Shown here one piece after another: positions 1 through 8,492 of a stretch of DNA of 64,000 bases. Below the pieces are notes generated by a model. It was not told where the DNA came from. It searched no databases and saw only the letters and a list, made by a program, of their open reading frames with translations. Source of the stretch: Halopseudomonas sabulinigri (GTDB lineage: Bacteria; Pseudomonadota; Gammaproteobacteria; Pseudomonadales; Pseudomonadaceae); contig DRHT01000018.1 in the NCBI GenBank assembly GCA_011053055.1, positions 94,330 through 158,329 of the forward strand, written 5' to 3'. The position numbers and the translations under genes were made by a program. Position 1 is the first letter of the stretch; the number at the start of each line of letters is the position of its first letter.

Positions 1-279
1 ACCGTTGACGCCGTCTGGGCCGTCAACTGTTGAGTCGGGGCGCTTGTTTGCGCTGCCCATTTCATCGCTGCCCACGGTACCGGCTTCTACTTCATCGCCT
101 TGGCTGCGTTGGGTAGGAAGAGTTTCGATAGTCTTGTCTTCGCCTTCTTGTCCTTGGTTCACAGCACCCTCATGGGTTTTCATGTGCTCATCGCCGTGGT
201 TGTCAGCGGAAGCGGGCATGGCGCCCATCAGAGCTACAGAAAAAAGGGCAGTGCTTAACAGTTTCATATGGGTGTTCAT
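1..279 (-). CDS. Small acidic secreted protein, C-terminus cut by window edge
   Basis: Ninety-three codons are visible, running off the left edge, so the protein is complete only at its N-terminus. The start ATG at 279 follows an AAGGAG about 8 bases upstream. The first 25 or so residues form a signal peptide (Lys at position 6, hydrophobic core, Ala-x-Ala cleavage site ASA). The mature part is rich in Asp, Glu, Gly, Asn and His, lacks cysteine, and looks disordered. It resembles small periplasmic hypothetical proteins of Pseudomonas, but I do not recognise a named family. It faces away from the flavin oxidoreductase at 604, so the roughly 320 bases between them carry both promoters. Confidence 0.7.
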   Translation of the reverse strand, partial: MNTHMKLLSTALFSVALMGAMPASADNHGDEHMKTHEGAVNQGQEGEDKTIETLPTQRSQGDEVEAGTVGSDEMGSANKRPDSTVDGPDGVNG

Positions 280-603
280 ATGTAATCTCCTTGTAAGGTA
301 CATATAAATAGAGCCGCGGCAACGCATCAAAGTTCATTAAAAATGCTTTATGCGACTGGCACCCTTAGGCCAAATGTTGCTATTGGTACGAGCTTCGAGA
401 AGCTGAAATGCTTGCTTAGCTGCTCTGGAGCAACGTTTTTGATATAAATATGCCAGTGTTGGGTCGGCGTAAAAAAAGCGCAATAAATCTGTATTTTTTT
501 TGAGTTTGCATTTTTTTAGTGCAAAAATTAGCTTCTTTAATAGAAGCTATATCTGCAAGGCCTTTGCCATGCTCCCTTTTCATTTGATAGAGGCAGGACC
601 ACA
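280..603. other. Divergent intergenic region, AT-rich in its right half
   Basis: This 324-base gap separates the minus-strand secreted protein from the plus-strand flavoprotein. I see no convincing gene in it; the one minus-strand reading frame (416-646) runs into the flavoprotein start and has no protein-like features. Positions 470-560 are clearly AT-rich and hold two inverted repeats (505-525 and 529-549), so it is most likely promoter and operator DNA. Confidence 0.5.
529..549. promoter_or_regulatory. Inverted repeat, candidate operator upstream of the flavoprotein
   Basis: The arms are TAGCTTCT (529-536) and AGAAGCTA (542-549), a perfect 8-base inverted repeat around a 5-base centre, 55 bases before the start of the flavin oxidoreductase. 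A second, weaker repeat (TTTGCA / TGCAAA, 505-525) sits 24 bases away centre to centre. A binding site for a dimeric regulator is a reasonable reading; the HxlR-family gene at 1626 is one candidate, by inference only. Confidence 0.35.
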
Positions 604-1575
604 GTGAAAAACCGTATAACAGAACTTTTTGGCATTCAGCACCCAATTATTCAGGGTGGCATGCACTTTGTTGGCTTCGCTGAGCTAGCCGCCGCTGTCT
701 CCAATGCAGGTGGTCTGGGTACTATTACTGGATTGACCCAGCGCACCCCGGCCGACCTGGCTAATGAAATTGCCAAGTGTCGAGAGCTTACCGATAAGCC
801 TTTTGCGGTCAATCTGACCTTTCTGCCTACGGTCAAGTCACCAGACTATCCTGGTTATATCGAAGCGATCATTAAGGGCGGCGTAAAAATTGTAGAGACT
901 GCTGGCCGCAGCCCGCAAGAATATATGCCCGCTTTGAAAGAGGCCGGTATCAAGGTCATTCATAAATGTACTTCATTACGTCACGCACTCAAGGCGCAGT
1001 CGATTGGCTGTGATGCCGTATCAGTTGACGGTTTCGAATGCGGTGGCCATCCTGGCGAAGACGATATCCCCAACATGATTTTGCTGCCGCGTGCGGCGGA
1101 CGAGCTGGAGATCCCCTTTGTAGCCTCGGGCGGTATGGCTGATGGGCGTTCTCTGGTCGCGGCGCTGGCGCTGGGTGCGGAAGGCATGAACATGGGCACG
1201 CGCTTTATTGCCACTCAGGAAGCGCCAGTGCATGAGAATGTGAAGCAGGCGATCGTTGCAGCCTCTGAGTTGGATACCCGTTTGGTCATGCGTCCGCTGC
1301 GTAACACTGAGCGTGTGCTGAACAACTCAGCCGTTGAGCGCATCCTCGAAAAAGAAGCACGTCTGGGCAAGGATTTGACCTTCAATGACATTATCGACGA
1401 AGTGGCCGGCGTTTATCCGCGGATCATGAAAGACGGCGAGATGGAGCTGGGTGCCTGGTCCTGCGGTATGGTCGCAGGTCTGATTCATGACGTACCGACT
1501 TGCCAGCAATTGATCGACAATATCATGGCCGAAGCCGAGCAGATTATCCGCAAGCGTCTAGCCTCCATGTTGTAA
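604..1575 (+). CDS. Nitronate monooxygenase-type FMN enzyme (NPD family)
   Basis: This 323-residue protein is a full-length member of the 2-nitropropane dioxygenase / nitronate monooxygenase family, cytoplasmic FMN-dependent TIM-barrel enzymes that oxidise alkyl nitronates or act as NAD(P)H:quinone reductases. Visible signatures are an N-terminal QGGM motif, the segment ECGGHPGED near residue 145, and the phosphate-binding pair ASGGMADGRS and MGTRFIAT near 180-210. The start is GTG at 604 with a purine-rich GGCAGG upstream. The 50-base gap to the HxlR regulator contains a hairpin. The exact substrate cannot be read from the sequence. An HxlR regulator next to a flavin reductase-like gene often signals redox or electrophile control, which is inference here. 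Confidence 0.88.
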   Translation: MKNRITELFGIQHPIIQGGMHFVGFAELAAAVSNAGGLGTITGLTQRTPADLANEIAKCRELTDKPFAVNLTFLPTVKSPDYPGYIEAIIKGGVKIVETAGRSPQEYMPALKEAGIKVIHKCTSLRHALKAQSIGCDAVSVDGFECGGHPGEDDIPNMILLPRAADELEIPFVASGGMADGRSLVAALALGAEGMNMGTRFIATQEAPVHENVKQAIVAASELDTRLVMRPLRNTERVLNNSAVERILEKEARLGKDLTFNDIIDEVAGVYPRIMKDGEMELGAWSCGMVAGLIHDVPTCQQLIDNIMAEAEQIIRKRLASML

Positions 1576-1586
1576 TTGTGTGCTGA

Positions 1587-1608
1587 GGCATCCCGCGTAC
1601 GGGATGCC
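1587..1608 (+). terminator. Hairpin after the flavoprotein gene
   Basis: Arms GGCATCCCG (1587-1595) and CGGGATGCC (1600-1608) pair perfectly around a 4-base loop, 12 bases past the stop codon. The downstream tract (TTGTTGG) is only weakly T-rich, so it may attenuate rather than fully stop transcription into the HxlR gene. Confidence 0.5.
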
Positions 1609-1625
1609 TTGTTGGAGAGCATTGC

Positions 1626-2102
1626 ATGTCTCGAACACCGCTAAACCACATGGACTGTAGCGTGGCCCAAACGCTGGATATCGTCGGCGAGTGGTGGTCC
1701 CTGTTGATTTTGCGTAATGCCTTTCATGGCATGCGCACCTTTGATGCTTTTCAAAAACAGCTGGATATTTCCAGCAGCGTACTCAGCGCCCGGCTGAAAA
1801 AACTGACCGAGGCCGGGGTGCTGATAAAAGTCCCCTGCAGTGATGACAAGCGCTCTTTTGAATACCGCCTTACGCCCGCGGGCATGGACCTGTATCCAGT
1901 GCTCATCGGGTTAATGCAATGGGGCGAGAAATGGCGCCCTAACACTCGCGGACAACGCATGGTCTTGCTAGAAAAGGCCACCGGTAAACCTTTGCAGGGT
2001 GTTGAAGTGCTTTCTGCCGATGGTCGGCCGCTCAAGGCGTGGCAAGTGCAGCCCGTGGCCGGACCTGGCGCGGATGAGCACGTTCATGAGTTAATTGGCT
2101 GA
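1626..2102 (+). CDS. HxlR-family winged-helix transcriptional regulator
   Basis: This 158-residue protein carries the HxlR/MarR-like winged helix in its first 105 residues: the helix ending in GEWWSLLILRNAF, a recognition region with SSSVLSARLKKLTEAG, and the wing ending YRLTPAG. HxlR proteins are dimeric regulators, several of which sense electrophiles or oxidants through an N-terminal cysteine. A cysteine at residue 11 lies in that position. The last 50 residues extend beyond the minimal domain. The ATG at 1626 follows GGAGAG by 6 bases. It overlaps the phosphopantetheinyl transferase start by 8 bases, so the two are probably cotranslated. Likely targets are the flavoprotein upstream or its own operon. 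Confidence 0.88.
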   Translation: MSRTPLNHMDCSVAQTLDIVGEWWSLLILRNAFHGMRTFDAFQKQLDISSSVLSARLKKLTEAGVLIKVPCSDDKRSFEYRLTPAGMDLYPVLIGLMQWGEKWRPNTRGQRMVLLEKATGKPLQGVEVLSADGRPLKAWQVQPVAGPGADEHVHELIG

Positions 2103-2844
2103 GGTGCTAACCACTCCGACGCTGCTTCTTTGTCAGTACCCTCCCGAGATGGCGCTTGAGCCGGCCGGTGGCTGGACGCTGCCAAACCCCAACGATCAGC
2201 AGCGTCTACAGCAATATTCCAGCGTTGCTGCCAGAACTCAGTTCGCGCTCAGTCGTTTGCTGTTGGCGCAAGCTATGCCCTTTCTAGTGGATGAAGCTGA
2301 CCCTGATTGGGTGCTAACCGCCCGCAGCGGCGGTCAGCCAGTATTACGGCACTTAAATAGTACTGAAGTACCGCTCAGCATTAGCCATACACCGGGCTTG
2401 GTCGCTATTGCTTTGGCGCCGACCAACACCTTGGTGGGTGTTGATGTAGAGTCATGGACGCGGCCTTTGCGGCTGACGCGTTTGCTGGATGCCAGCATGA
2501 GTGCACAGGATGCCGCCTGGATTAAGCGCCAGGCATTGCCAGCGCGTGGCTTCATCCAGCACTGGACACTCAAAGAGGCTTGTCTCAAGTGCTTGGGCAA
2601 GGGTATCGCGGCCGATCTGCTGGCGCTTTCTTTCAATTTGACTGAGGAACGTATCGCTCTGCGATCTTCGCCTTACAGCGATAGAAAATATTGGTACTTC
2701 GAGCAGCTTTCATTGTTGCCGGACTATTGCATCTCGCTGGCTTATGCAGCGCAGCACGCCGTTAATGCCAGTTGGCAGGAGCGGCTTTTTGCACCGATGC
2801 TGCAACTGTCAGGCTATCGGCTGCGGATGCTGCAATACAGCTGA
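2095..2844 (+). CDS. 4'-phosphopantetheinyl transferase, Sfp type
   Basis: This protein of about 249 residues would move the phosphopantetheine arm of CoA onto a serine of an acyl or peptidyl carrier protein. The family signature is clear: GVDVE near residue 118 (magnesium-binding Asp and Glu) and WTLKEACLKCLGKG near residue 162, matching the W-S/T-x-K-E-A...K consensus. The length is that of the Sfp/EntD/PcpS class. The start is TTG at 2095, overlapping the regulator's stop, or GTG at 2104. No carrier protein or synthase lies near, so it may be the general-purpose transferase of the cell, as Pseudomonas species commonly have one Sfp-type enzyme. Confidence 0.85.
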   Translation: MAEVLTTPTLLLCQYPPEMALEPAGGWTLPNPNDQQRLQQYSSVAARTQFALSRLLLAQAMPFLVDEADPDWVLTARSGGQPVLRHLNSTEVPLSISHTPGLVAIALAPTNTLVGVDVESWTRPLRLTRLLDASMSAQDAAWIKRQALPARGFIQHWTLKEACLKCLGKGIAADLLALSFNLTEERIALRSSPYSDRKYWYFEQLSLLPDYCISLAYAAQHAVNASWQERLFAPMLQLSGYRLRMLQYS

Positions 2845-2962
2845 GATGCCTAGATTGGTGGGCATTGATGGCCCCAATCCGGGCTCGCTGCGCTATTATC
2901 CCCAAGCGGGGGCGAGGTATTCGCCTACCGACTCCTGAATTCGTCATATGGATTTGCCTTTT

Positions 2963-4297
2963 ATGAATATAAAACACCTCACCAGCGTTGCTCTGTTGAG
3001 CTGCGCTCTGATTACGCCATTGCATGCTGCCCAGCATGCAAAAAATCCCACCAGCGGCGCTACTGCTGAGCAACTCACCCCCAAGGCTGAATCGGGGAAC
3101 GCGGGCGCGCAGCGCGAGCTGGCAGACCGTTATTACGACGGTGAAGGTGTTACTCAGTCTTACGCGTCTGCTGCCAAGTGGTATGCCAAAGCGGCAGAGC
3201 AAGGCGATGCTGTGGCGCAGTTCGCCCTTGGCTATATGTACGATGAGGGCGAGGGTGTCAGCTTGGACGACAGTCGCGCTATCGCGCTATACACACAGGC
3301 AGCAGAACAAAACCATGCTGGCGCTCAGTTCAACCTGGCGTTGATGTATGACGTTGGCGAAGGGGTGCCGGTTGATGACCTGAAGGCGATCGAATGGTAT
3401 TGGCGTGCGGCGGAACAGGGACATGCGGATGCCCAATTCAACCTTGCTCTGATGTACGACGAAGGTGAAGGCGTACCAGTCAATGACCAGAAAGCGGTTG
3501 AGTGGTATCGCAAGGCTGCTGAGCAGGGCCACGCCGATGCACAGTTCAATCTAGCACTGATGTATGACGTGGGTGAAGGTGTAGCGGTCAACGACCGTGA
3601 AGCTGTGCGCTGGTACACCGCTGCTGCGGAGCAAGGCGATGCGACCGCACAATACAACCTGGCCTTGATGTATGACGAAGGTGAGGGCGTGCCAGTAAAC
3701 GATCAACTGGCTGCGCAATGGTATCGGCGTTCGGCGGAGCAAGGCGATAAAGATGCCCAGTATAACTTGGCGCTGATGTACGACGAAGGTGAGGGCGTAG
3801 AGGTTGATGATGCAGAAGCGCTAAATTGGTACACCTTTGCTGCCAATCAGGGTCATGCTTCAGCGCAATATAACCTGGCCATCATGTATGACGAGGGTGA
3901 GGGCACCAAGGAAGACAATAAGGCGGCGATCAAGTGGTACAGCGCTGCCGCTGAACAGGGTAACAAAGATGCTCAGTACAACTTGGCGGTGATGTTTGAT
4001 GAGGGTGAAGGCACGCCGGAAGATAATCAGGCTGCCATCAAGTGGTACGGGGCCGCGGCGCAACAGGGTGAACCTAGCGCTATGTTCAACCTGGGCGTCA
4101 TGCACATGAACGGAGAGGGTACGCGCAAGAACCCGCGCATGGCCTATTTGTTGTTTTCACTGTGCGCCGCCCAAGGCTTGCCGGATGCACGCGAAGCGCG
4201 TGATGTGATGGCAGAGCGGCTGAGTGAGGCGGAGTTGTCTGACGCACAGCGTGCGGCGGTAGAGTGGCAGCTAGACAGCCCCTTACCCGCACTTTAA
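2963..4297 (+). CDS. Secreted Sel1-like repeat protein, ten repeats
   Basis: This protein of about 444 residues has a signal peptide (MNIKH, hydrophobic stretch, cleavage near LHAA) followed by ten 36-residue Sel1-like repeats and a short C-terminal cap. Sel1 repeats are helical solenoids that bind other proteins, often in periplasmic or envelope signalling. Each repeat carries a near-identical loop of the form MYDEGEGV followed by one or two Asp about four residues later, making the protein strongly acidic. ATG 2963 is preferred because it starts the signal peptide directly; ATG 2948 would add five residues. Neither has a good ribosome site. It is flanked by unrelated genes on both sides, so the partner is unknown. 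Confidence 0.85.
   Translation: MNIKHLTSVALLSCALITPLHAAQHAKNPTSGATAEQLTPKAESGNAGAQRELADRYYDGEGVTQSYASAAKWYAKAAEQGDAVAQFALGYMYDEGEGVSLDDSRAIALYTQAAEQNHAGAQFNLALMYDVGEGVPVDDLKAIEWYWRAAEQGHADAQFNLALMYDEGEGVPVNDQKAVEWYRKAAEQGHADAQFNLALMYDVGEGVAVNDREAVRWYTAAAEQGDATAQYNLALMYDEGEGVPVNDQLAAQWYRRSAEQGDKDAQYNLALMYDEGEGVEVDDAEALNWYTFAANQGHASAQYNLAIMYDEGEGTKEDNKAAIKWYSAAAEQGNKDAQYNLAVMFDEGEGTPEDNQAAIKWYGAAAQQGEPSAMFNLGVMHMNGEGTRKNPRMAYLLFSLCAAQGLPDAREARDVMAERLSEAELSDAQRAAVEWQLDSPLPAL
3101..4183 (+). repeat. Ten tandem 108-bp coding repeats (Sel1 units)
   Basis: The Sel1 gene consists of consecutive 108-base units coding for the pattern A-QFNLALMYDEGEGV...WY..AAEQG. Units 3 to 7 are most alike at the DNA level, with long stretches shared, which suggests recent internal duplication and possible copy-number variation. 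It is coding repeat DNA, not a CRISPR array. Confidence 0.8.
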
Positions 4298-4471
4298 GTT
4301 AGGCCGTTGAGTGTTTGCGTTTTATTCACTCTGTGAATGGTGCGTATCAGCGTATAGGGTTTTTAATTACGCGATATTTTGCGTAATGTATCGCTCCTCG
4401 GAAAATAGACCCACGGGTCACACTAGTTGGACCGCTCTGCGGTCATTCATTTCATTTTGGAGGTAGCTGCG

Positions 4472-5695
4472 ATGGCTTCTTTTGAGGGTATCAAACGGGT
4501 TGGCGTTATTGGCGCTGGCACCATGGGCCGCGGTATCGTGATGAACTTCGTCAATGCGGGTTACCCCGTTACCTGGCTCGACGTTAACGCCGAGATGCTG
4601 GAAAAAGGCTTGGTCGACATCGCCAGCGTCTACAAGCGTTCGGTTGCCCAGGAGCGTTTTGACGACGCCGAAGCTCAAGCGCGCGTTGCGCGCATCAGCA
4701 CTACCCAGAATTACGCTGATCTGGCCGAGATGGATCTGGTAGTTGAAGCAGTCTATGAAAACATGGACCTGAAGAAGAAAATCTTCGCCGAGCTGGACAA
4801 AGCGGTACAGGCTTCAGCGATTCTAGCGACCAATACCTCCTATCTGGATATCGATGAGATCGCCTCTGCGACTCAGCGCCCTACTCAGGTTCTGGGTCTG
4901 CACTTCTTCAGTCCTGCGCACATCATGAAGCTGCTAGAAGTGGTACGCGGCAAAGCCACTGCACAGGACGTCATGGACGCCTGCCTGGCTGTCGGCACCA
5001 AGATTGGAAAAGAAGCAGTATTGGCAGGTAACTGCCATGGCTTCATCGGTAACCGCATGCTGGAAAAGTACTCGCGTCAGTCACGCGAAGTGGTTCTGGA
5101 AGGTTCTACTCCATGGGAAGTTGACCAAGCGCTACAAGGCTTTGGCATGGCCATGGGCCCTTACCGCATGTATGACGTCGTTGGTATAGACCTGGGCTGG
5201 CGCTCACGCGAACTGGCCGGTTTGGGTCGCGGCGAGCCGATCGTTTGGCTGGACAACAAGCTGTGCGAAATGGAGCGTTTCGGTCAGAAGAGCGGCCATG
5301 GTTTCTACAAGTACGAGCAGGGCAGCCGTCAGGCCATCCAGGATCCGGAAACCGACATGATGGCCCGTGAAGTAGCCGAAGAAGCCGGTTATACCGCACG
5401 TGACGTACCTGCCGAAGAGATCGTGACACGCTGTATTCTGGCGCTGGTTAACGAAGGTGCGCGCATCCTCGACGAAGGTTACGCCGAGTCTGCCGAAGAC
5501 ATCGACCGCGTGTACCGCTTTGGTTATGGCTTCCCGGCCGAGCGCGGCGGCCCAATGGCTTACGCTGACAGCCTGGGGCTGGACAAGGTGCTGGCAGAGA
5601 TTCGTACGCTGGAAGCTGAGCGTGGCGAGTTCTGGAAGCCTGCGGCTGGTCTGGTCAAGCTGGCTGAAGCTGGTGGTCGTTTCACCAAGGCCTGA
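4472..5695 (+). CDS. 3-hydroxyacyl-CoA dehydrogenase
   Basis: This 407-residue cytoplasmic enzyme would oxidise L-3-hydroxyacyl-CoA to 3-ketoacyl-CoA with NAD in fatty-acid or related acyl-CoA breakdown. The N-terminal Rossmann fold shows VGVIGAGTMGRG, the catalytic histidine sits in HFFSPAHIMKLLEVV, and two C-terminal 3HCDH helical domains follow, the arrangement of the C-terminal half of FadB without the hydratase half. ATG 4472 is chosen because TTGGAGG lies 9 bases upstream; an in-frame start at 4427 would add 15 residues of no family character. The gene stands alone, with a strong terminator after it, so the pathway is not shown by neighbours. Confidence 0.9.
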   Translation: MASFEGIKRVGVIGAGTMGRGIVMNFVNAGYPVTWLDVNAEMLEKGLVDIASVYKRSVAQERFDDAEAQARVARISTTQNYADLAEMDLVVEAVYENMDLKKKIFAELDKAVQASAILATNTSYLDIDEIASATQRPTQVLGLHFFSPAHIMKLLEVVRGKATAQDVMDACLAVGTKIGKEAVLAGNCHGFIGNRMLEKYSRQSREVVLEGSTPWEVDQALQGFGMAMGPYRMYDVVGIDLGWRSRELAGLGRGEPIVWLDNKLCEMERFGQKSGHGFYKYEQGSRQAIQDPETDMMAREVAEEAGYTARDVPAEEIVTRCILALVNEGARILDEGYAESAEDIDRVYRFGYGFPAERGGPMAYADSLGLDKVLAEIRTLEAERGEFWKPAAGLVKLAEAGGRFTKA

Positions 5696-5705
5696 TTTCA
5701 GGACT

Positions 5706-5744
5706 AAAAAAACCGCATCGTGCTTAGCTCGATGCGGTTTTTTT
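5706..5744. terminator. Bidirectional rho-independent terminator
   Basis: A run of A, then ACCGCATCG (left) pairs with CGATGCGGT (right) around a 9-base loop and ends in seven T. The A and T runs on both sides make it work for both the dehydrogenase gene and the convergent DUF3108 gene. Confidence 0.9.
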
Positions 5745-5790
5745 GTGTCTGCCGTTCAAGCTGGCAGAGGTCAACGTTGCTGCGGCCGAT

Positions 5791-6546
5791 TTAGTCGGAT
5801 TGGATGGGTGTACCCACCACGTTTTGTCCGTCTACCGTGGCTTCTTTCAGCATGATTTGATATTGCTGGCCGTCGGTTTCGATCTGCTTGAGGCGCACCA
5901 GCAGGTAATTCCAATCTTTGGCGAACCACAATGTGGTTTCGCGCTTGGCGTCGGGCTCGCGTACACGCTCAACCTCTACGGCGTCAAACTGGCCGACGCG
6001 GGTAGTTACGCGATCATCACCCACAACGCGGAAATGGTAGTCCTCAACCTCGTCGCCATCGACCACGCGATAATGCATGTCTTGCTTGCCGGCCATCAGA
6101 TCCTGCTGCAGGGCTAGCTGAAAGGTGGTTTTGTCGAGCAGGTTGGGTTCGGTAGGCAGCTCAAAGGCTTCGTCTTTGTACGTGCCGTTAACCACGCCGT
6201 TGTCCCAGTCAAAGCGTTGGAGGATTTCCTTGCCGCTACCCAGACCCTTACGCTCATAGTGATAACTTAAGGGCTGGATGATGCCATCGACCTGGCGCAG
6301 TGTGCTTTGCTCAACCAGCTTGGCTACAAACATGCTGGCGGTGAAGGACAGGTTCCAAGTGCCGTCAGGATTAGCTTCAAGGTGGTGCAAAGCTTCGCCA
6401 TTGACGGGAATGCGCTTCATGTCGGCAGCGTAACTGGCGCTAAATGGAACCAGTTGTGCTGCGCAGGCGAAGCTGGTGCTCAGGGTCAGCGCTAGGCCGA
6501 GCAGTGAGCGGGTGAGGCGGCGTGAAAAAGCAGGGCTCTGATGCAT
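5791..6546 (-). CDS. DUF3108 periplasmic protein
   Basis: This protein of about 251 residues has an N-terminal signal peptide (RRLTRSLLGLALTLS, cleavage near ACAA) and then a DUF3108 domain, a beta-rich envelope domain of unknown function. The motif SASYAADMKRIPVNGEA marks the domain start and ETTLWFAKDWNYLLVRL lies near its end. It directly follows purN and, as I recall, the same neighbour is found in Pseudomonas genomes. ATG 6546 is preferred as it opens the signal peptide; a TTG at 6573 with a GGAAGA upstream would overlap purN by 17 bases and is possible. No catalytic motif is visible. Confidence 0.8.
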   Translation of the reverse strand: MHQSPAFSRRLTRSLLGLALTLSTSFACAAQLVPFSASYAADMKRIPVNGEALHHLEANPDGTWNLSFTASMFVAKLVEQSTLRQVDGIIQPLSYHYERKGLGSGKEILQRFDWDNGVVNGTYKDEAFELPTEPNLLDKTTFQLALQQDLMAGKQDMHYRVVDGDEVEDYHFRVVGDDRVTTRVGQFDAVEVERVREPDAKRETTLWFAKDWNYLLVRLKQIETDGQQYQIMLKEATVDGQNVVGTPIQSD

Positions 6547-6556
6547 CAGTGTCGTC

Positions 6557-7216
6557 TCATATGCCGGATTCAAGGTCTTCCAGTCTTAGTCCACTGGCTG
6601 GTATAGGGCCGCCGTCTAAGCAGGCCCGGTCGTGATTCAGGTGCAAGCGGTCAGCGGCAAACCAGCGAACTACCAACGGGAACAAAAGGTATTCCTGCTG
6701 TTGAACCTGAGTCGCTAGGCTGGCGGCATCGTCGCCTTGGATGATCTTAATGCGGCTTTGCAGAATTAGCGGGCCGCCATCCAGTTCTTCGGTAACAAAG
6801 TGTACTGTAGCTCCGTGCTCCAGATCACCCTCATCCAGCGCGCGCTGGTGGGTTTGCAAACCTTTGTGCTTGGGCAACAGAGAAGGGTGAATGTTCAATA
6901 GCCGACCACGATAATGTTTAACGAAATCGGCGGTCAGAATTCGCATGAATCCCGCAAGCAAAATTAAGTCGGGATTGAAGGCGTCAATTTCTCGCTGCAA
7001 CGCTTGATCGAACGCGGCTCGGTCGACGAAATCGCGGTGGCTCAAGGTCCGTGTGGCAATTCCTGCGTTCGCGGCGCGCTGCAAGCCATAGGCGTCTGCC
7101 TTGTTTGCTATCACGCCAACGATGCTGGCAAGTGAGCCTTGGCCAGCTAAGTCGTCAATCAAGGCTTGCAGGTTGGTGCCTGATCCGGAGATCAACACCA
7201 CAATGCGGCAGCTCAC
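6557..7216 (-). CDS. purN: Phosphoribosylglycinamide formyltransferase
   Basis: This 219-residue enzyme transfers a formyl group from 10-formyltetrahydrofolate to GAR, the third step of purine synthesis. The N-terminal ISGSGTNLQALID, the catalytic NIHPSLLPKHKG and the Asp of TEELDGGPLI are all present. The GTG at 7216 is taken as the start because it lies 4 bases after the purM stop and gives the usual family length; the reading frame stays open upstream into purM, but those residues have no family counterpart. Tight spacing implies translational coupling with purM. Confidence 0.93.
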   Translation of the reverse strand: MSCRIVVLISGSGTNLQALIDDLAGQGSLASIVGVIANKADAYGLQRAANAGIATRTLSHRDFVDRAAFDQALQREIDAFNPDLILLAGFMRILTADFVKHYRGRLLNIHPSLLPKHKGLQTHQRALDEGDLEHGATVHFVTEELDGGPLILQSRIKIIQGDDAASLATQVQQQEYLLFPLVVRWFAADRLHLNHDRACLDGGPIPASGLRLEDLESGI

Positions 7217-7220
7217 TGGA

Positions 7221-8285
7221 TCAGTTGCCGCGCTGAAGTACGACGGCTTCGCCGCCCTCTTCGCCAGCTTCGATACGGCCGATAACCCAAGGTTGCTCGC
7301 CGGCATCTTGCAGTGCCTTCAAGGTGTCATCGGCTGCTTCTGCAGCGACACAGATAACCATGCCAACGCCGCAGTTGAGTACGCGGTGCATCTCGGTTTC
7401 GTCAACGTTGCCTTGCTCCTGCAACCAGTTGAATACCGCGGGACGCTGCCAGCTGTCTAAATCAATGCAGGCGCGGCTGTTGGCGGGTAGTACGCGAGGA
7501 ATGTTTTCCAGCAGGCCGCCGCCAGTGATGTGAGCCATTGCCTTGATGTTGCCGGTCTGCTTGATTACCTGTAACAGAGCCTTAACGTAGATGCGGGTAG
7601 GCGCCATTAGCAGCTCGATCAGCGGCTTGTCGTCCAGGCTAATGCTGTGGATGTCGACGTTGGCAACTTCGATGATCTTGCGGATCAGCGAGTAGCCATT
7701 GGAATGTGGGCCAGAAGAGGGTAGAGCAATCAAGGTATCGCCTGCGGCGACTTTAGTACCGTCAATGATGTCAGCTTTCTCGACTACGCCAACGCAGAAT
7801 CCGGCCAAGTCGTAATCTTCGCCTTCATACATGCCGGGCATTTCGGCGGTTTCTCCGCCGACCAACGCGCAGCCCGACAGTTCACAGCCGGCGCCAATGC
7901 CGGTGACTACTTGCGCCGCGATATCGATATTTAGCTTGCCGGTGGCGTAATAGTCGAGGAAGAACAGCGGCTCAGCGCCACACACAATCAGGTCGTTCAC
8001 ACACATGGCCACCAGATCGATACCGATGCTGTCGTGAATGCCCAAATCCATTGCTAATCGCAGTTTGGTACCCACGCCATCAGTGCCGGAGACCAGCACA
8101 GGTTGCTTGTAGCCGGCCGGAATTTCGCAGAGCGCGCCAAAACCGCCGAGCCCGCCCATCACCTCAGGCCGTGCAGTCCGCTTGGCAACGTGTTTGATGC
8201 GATCAACCAGCGCGTTGCCAGCGGCGATATCAACGCCGGCATCTTTGTAGCTGATAGAGGGTTTGGACGGCGTCTGGCTGCTCAT
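7221..8285 (-). CDS. purM: Phosphoribosylformylglycinamidine cyclo-ligase
   Basis: This 354-residue AIR synthetase closes the imidazole ring of AIR using ATP, the fifth step of purine synthesis. It shows [15 protein letters not shown] at the start, [14 protein letters not shown], the ATP-site region [24 protein letters not shown] segment and [11 protein letters not shown]. Length is that of the family. It is the first gene of a purM-purN-DUF3108 operon. The gene upstream (DUF2066) is divergent, leaving about 200 bases for both promoters. Confidence 0.96.
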   Translation of the reverse strand: MSSQTPSKPSISYKDAGVDIAAGNALVDRIKHVAKRTARPEVMGGLGGFGALCEIPAGYKQPVLVSGTDGVGTKLRLAMDLGIHDSIGIDLVAMCVNDLIVCGAEPLFFLDYYATGKLNIDIAAQVVTGIGAGCELSGCALVGGETAEMPGMYEGEDYDLAGFCVGVVEKADIIDGTKVAAGDTLIALPSSGPHSNGYSLIRKIIEVANVDIHSISLDDKPLIELLMAPTRIYVKALLQVIKQTGNIKAMAHITGGGLLENIPRVLPANSRACIDLDSWQRPAVFNWLQEQGNVDETEMHRVLNCGVGMVICVAAEAADDTLKALQDAGEQPWVIGRIEAGEEGGEAVVLQRGN

Positions 8286-8492
8286 GGCGTGGTCTCAAGC
8301 TGTGCTAAAAAAGTGGCTGAGGCGGGCGTAACCGCGTTCTGGCCGGGATAGCGCGCTAGTTTAGCAATTCATGCTGGTCAGAGCCATGCCGAAGCTACTT
8401 TCTGCGCTGCGGTTGCCGCGTTCACAAGGCTTGTTTAATGTGGGACTCTTAATCGCGTTGGAGCCCGGATTCGCCGGCGCATTGTCACCTTG

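Noticed and set aside
416..646. Minus-strand frame of 76 residues before the flavoprotein
   Set aside because: It overlaps the flavoprotein start, has no ribosome site, and lies in AT-rich regulatory DNA.
3101..4183. Possible CRISPR array from regular repeats
   Set aside because: Units are contiguous 108-base coding repeats without spacers.
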